NCBI GenBank assembly: GCA_009885515.1
Contig: VFKO01000040.1
Location: 1 to 7,488, forward strand
From: Rhodobiaceae bacterium
GTDB taxonomy: Bacteria; Pseudomonadota; Alphaproteobacteria; Micropepsales; Micropepsaceae
DNA length: 7,488 nt
Reading direction: 5' to 3'
The position numbers and the translations under genes were made by a program. The notes below the pieces were generated by a model that was given only the letters and a program-made list of their open reading frames with translations, was not told the origin of the DNA and ran no database searches. Below are positions 5,229 through 7,488 of the stretch, piece after piece (within the stretch, counting starts at the first letter, position 1; each line of letters starts with the position of its first letter).

Positions 5229-6881
5229 ATGGGCTGGAAAAGATACGCGCTGATTGCGCTGGTGGTCGTGCTGGGACTTGGGGGGACGGCTTACTTGTAC
5301 CGCAAACCGCTGATCCTCTATTTTGTGGCGACGCGGGGACTGGAACCGATTGCGCCCAATCGCGAGGTGGTGTGGGAGAAAGGGCCTGATGTTGCCGTAA
5401 AGCCTGTCGCGCAGAGGCCGCCGAATATTGTCGTCATTCTCGCCGATGATTTGGGCATCAACGACATTAGTTACTTCGGGGGCGGGGTGGCTGGCGGCAT
5501 TGTGCCGACACCCAATATCGATTCCATCGCCAAGGACGGCGCGGCGTTCACAAAGGCATATTCCGGTACAGCCGCCTGCGCACCATCGCGGGCAATGCTG
5601 ATGACGGGCCGTTACGGGACGCGGACCGGGTTTGAATTTACGCCTACGCCCGACGGCATGGGCGGGGTGCTGGGCATGTTCTACAACGACGGGACGCGGC
5701 CGCACGATTTGTTGACCATCGACGTCGATCCGGCGAAGCGCGTACCGTTCAGGCAGCAAGGTCTGCCGACGACGGAAATTACGCTGGCGGAAGTGCTTAA
5801 GCCTGTCGGCTATCACACCATGCACATCGGCAAATGGCACTTGGGCGCCACCAAGGAATTCGCGCCGCTGGGTCAGGGCTTCGACGAGAGCATCAATCTG
5901 GAAGGTCTGCTGCATCTGCCCAAGGACGACCCCCAAGTGGTCAACGCCAAGCTTGAGTTCGATCCGATCGACCAGTTCCTGTGGGCGCGCGGACAGTATG
6001 CGGCCTCGTTCAACGGCGGGGAGAAGTTTGCGCCGAAAGGCTATCTCGCGGACTATTACACCGACGAAGCCGTCAAGGCGATCAGCGCCAATCGCAACCG
6101 GCCGTTCCTGCTTTACCTGGCGCATTGGGGGATTCACTCGCCGCTGCAGGCGTCGAAGGCGGACTACGATGCGCTGCCCCAGATCAAGGATCACCGCTTG
6201 CGCGTGTACGCGGCGATGGTGCGCGCGCTCGACCGCAGCGTCGGGCGCGTGTTGAAGACATTGGAAGAGAACGGCTTGGCCGAGAATACGGTCGTCGTGT
6301 TCTCCAGCGACAATGGCGGGGCGGGTTATATCGGCCTGCCCGAAGTGAACAAGCCCTATCGCGGCTGGAAGCTGACCTTTTTCGAAGGCGGCATTCGCGT
6401 GCCGATGTTTCTCAAGTGGCCGGGACACATCAAGCCCGGTTCAAAGAGCGAAACGATGGTGTCGCATCTCGATTTGTTGCCGACGGCGGCGGCTGCGGCT
6501 GGGGCGGATTTGCCTTCGGACCGGGTCATTGACGGTGTCAATCTTTTGCCGCTGCTGGAAGCTGCACCGGAAGTGCCGCGCGTAATATTCTGGCGCGACG
6601 GACATTATCAGGCGGTACAGGTGGCGGGTTGGAAATTGCAGACCGCCGACCGGCCCAACAAAACTTGGCTGTTTAATCTGAACGAGGATCCGACCGAGCA
6701 AAAAGACCTTGCAGCCGAGATGCCGGACAAGGTGGCAGAGTTGAAAGCGCTGATCGCCAAACACAATGCGACACAGCGCGAGCCCTTGTTTCCGGCGGCA
6801 GGTGAAATGCCGGTGACGATCGACAAGACGCTGGAAGAACCTGCCACCAAAGACGACGAATACATTTACTGGCCGGGGTAG
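5229..6881 (+). CDS. Sulfatase (arylsulfatase family), exported or membrane-anchored
   Basis: From the ATG at 5229 the protein has 550 residues. Basic residues and a hydrophobic segment (KRYALIALVVVLGLGGTAYLY, about 4-24) direct it to the membrane; with no clear signal peptidase site it may stay anchored facing the periplasm. The catalytic set is complete: Asp73-Asp74 in ILADDLG, Cys117 in C-A-P-S-R (the formylglycine residue) with Arg121, Lys202 and His204 in HIGKWHLG, His303 in HWGIHSP, Asp361-Asn362 in SSDNGG, and Lys381 in YRGWK. The C-terminal domain has the usual arylsulfatase end, W-L-F-N-L-N-E-D-P-T-E-Q-K-D-L. It hydrolyses sulfate esters, with calcium and formylglycine as cofactors known for the family; no maturase is encoded here. 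It starts 25 bases after the GST gene and lies 4 bases before a small membrane protein gene. It is clearly different from the sulfatase at 1-259. Substrate unknown. Confidence 0.95.
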   Translation: MGWKRYALIALVVVLGLGGTAYLYRKPLILYFVATRGLEPIAPNREVVWEKGPDVAVKPVAQRPPNIVVILADDLGINDISYFGGGVAGGIVPTPNIDSIAKDGAAFTKAYSGTAACAPSRAMLMTGRYGTRTGFEFTPTPDGMGGVLGMFYNDGTRPHDLLTIDVDPAKRVPFRQQGLPTTEITLAEVLKPVGYHTMHIGKWHLGATKEFAPLGQGFDESINLEGLLHLPKDDPQVVNAKLEFDPIDQFLWARGQYAASFNGGEKFAPKGYLADYYTDEAVKAISANRNRPFLLYLAHWGIHSPLQASKADYDALPQIKDHRLRVYAAMVRALDRSVGRVLKTLEENGLAENTVVVFSSDNGGAGYIGLPEVNKPYRGWKLTFFEGGIRVPMFLKWPGHIKPGSKSETMVSHLDLLPTAAAAAGADLPSDRVIDGVNLLPLLEAAPEVPRVIFWRDGHYQAVQVAGWKLQTADRPNKTWLFNLNEDPTEQKDLAAEMPDKVAELKALIAKHNATQREPLFPAAGEMPVTIDKTLEEPATKDDEYIYWPG

Positions 6882-6885
6882 GGGG

Positions 6886-7326
6886 ATGACACGCTTCTTT
6901 CCAGCAAGCACGAATGCCGGCTATCACGGAAGCCTGATCGCCGCCTGGTTCCTGACTTTGGCGGCTGTGGGAACAATCGTGCCGGCTTGTATCCACACGT
7001 TCCTTGATGATGGCGGCGCGATCAGGATTGCCGGTCTGGACTTGACGCACAACCGGACCATGATCATCGGACTGTTCGCGTGGGCGGGGGCGACACAGCT
7101 TGTTTGGGGCGTATTGATGCTGCTGGTATCGTTGTTCTATCGCAGCTTCGTACCGCTCTATCTGGCGCTGATTTTTGTCGAGCGAAGCATTATCGGTCTC
7201 AATCAGTGGATCCTGAAGCCAGGCGAGGGACCGCATCATCCCCCGGAAGCCTATATCACGGTGGCGATGATTCCGATTGTGGCCGTGATGCTGGTGCTGG
7301 CGCTCAGCCGTCGGCGGGCGGGCTGA
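6886..7326 (+). CDS. Small integral membrane protein, four predicted helices, function unknown
   Basis: I do not recognise a family for this 146-residue protein. Four hydrophobic stretches are visible at about 17-37, 58-83, 88-108 and 122-140, with arginines at the very end (SRRRAG). The loop between helices 3 and 4 carries a histidine- and proline-rich stretch, GEGPHHPPEAY (113-123), and helix 3 has polar residues (E99, R100, N106, Q107) that could mark a functional site. It starts 4 bases after the sulfatase stop, with GGGG (6875-6878) inside the end of the sulfatase gene as ribosome binding site, so the two are probably co-translated. Its 3' end overlaps the convergent gene by 23 bases. 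Its position suggests a link with the sulfatase, for example transport of a substrate or product, but nothing in the sequence proves this. Confidence 0.8.
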   Translation: MTRFFPASTNAGYHGSLIAAWFLTLAAVGTIVPACIHTFLDDGGAIRIAGLDLTHNRTMIIGLFAWAGATQLVWGVLMLLVSLFYRSFVPLYLALIFVERSIIGLNQWILKPGEGPHHPPEAYITVAMIPIVAVMLVLALSRRRAG

Positions 7327-7488
7327 GAAGGGCGAAGCCGGTGAGCAGGACTGTGATCGTGACGGCTTCAACGACCATCGGCTGGATCAGTTCGGGTTCG
7401 ACGCCGGTCTGGGTGATCGAGACGGCGCGGGCTGCCAGTGCGATGCCGGTGAAGACGATGGGCGGGATCAGGAACCAGCGCTCGCCGC
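7304..7488 (-). CDS. Membrane protein, C-terminal 60 residues, cut by right window edge
   Basis: The minus strand is open from the edge (first full codon 7486-7484) to a TGA at 7306-7304, giving 60 residues. The codons nearly always end in G or C and the other two minus-strand frames are closed, so it looks truly coding. It shows one hydrophobic segment near the edge (WFLIPPIVFTGIALAA), a polar loop (SITQTGVEPELIQP) and a second hydrophobic segment (VVEAVTITVLLTGFALL) before a short tail, i.e. the last two helices of an integral membrane protein. The start and most of the gene are outside the window, and I cannot name the family. It faces the preceding gene tail to tail and overlaps its last 23 bases. 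Confidence 0.65.
   Translation of the reverse strand, partial: GERWFLIPPIVFTGIALAARAVSITQTGVEPELIQPMVVEAVTITVLLTGFALLSPPADG

Noticed and set aside
4956..6428. A 490-residue open frame on the minus strand.
   Set aside because: It lies antisense to the second sulfatase and the GST end, which have full catalytic motifs. Its protein is rich in R, H, Q and P with no domain, typical of the shadow frame of GC-rich coding DNA.
1..7488. tRNA, rRNA, CRISPR repeats, insertion-sequence ends or rho-independent terminators.
   Set aside because: No repeated units, tRNA-like arms or GC hairpins followed by a T-run were found by eye, and the genes are too tightly packed to leave room for them.

Overview
The window is a compact, GC-rich, gene-dense stretch of bacterial chromosome with no rRNA, tRNA, CRISPR array, insertion sequence or phage gene visible. 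The families present (DUF1330, DUF2855, a haloalkane-dehalogenase-like hydrolase, an extended GST and arylsulfatases), the strong preference for G/C at third codon positions and the ATGA gene overlaps suggest an alphaproteobacterium of the sphingomonad/Caulobacterales kind. That assignment is inference; no marker gene is present to prove it.

Layout. At the left edge, on the minus strand, lie the first 86 codons of a secreted sulfatase (positions 1-259), with signal peptide and C-x-P-x-R active site. A roughly 100-base divergent promoter region (260-361) follows. From 362 to 7326 eight plus-strand genes run head to tail with gaps of at most 25 bases: a soluble DUF1330 protein, a DUF2855 protein (MDR-like), a haloalkane-dehalogenase-like alpha/beta hydrolase, a membrane-anchored protein with a DUF1330-like core, a TetR-type repressor, a long GST-like protein, a second sulfatase with an N-terminal membrane/signal segment, and a small four-helix membrane protein. 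The 3' end of a convergent minus-strand membrane-protein gene enters from the right edge and overlaps the last plus-strand gene by 23 bases.

How the genes may work together. The TetR gene is joined to both neighbours by 4-base ATGA overlaps, so membrane DUF1330-like protein, regulator and GST are probably translated together. The soluble enzymes (DUF2855, alpha/beta hydrolase, GST) look like a small catabolic or detoxification set. The two sulfatases at either side would act outside the cytoplasm, removing sulfate from a sulfated compound. The most economical reading is a TetR-controlled pathway for an unidentified sulfated, halogenated or otherwise electrophilic organic substrate. The substrate cannot be read from the sequence, and the sulfatase/membrane-protein pair could be a separate unit. 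The most interesting points are the paired soluble and membrane-tethered DUF1330-like proteins, the mixed halide-site residues of the hydrolase and the long C-terminal extension of the GST.
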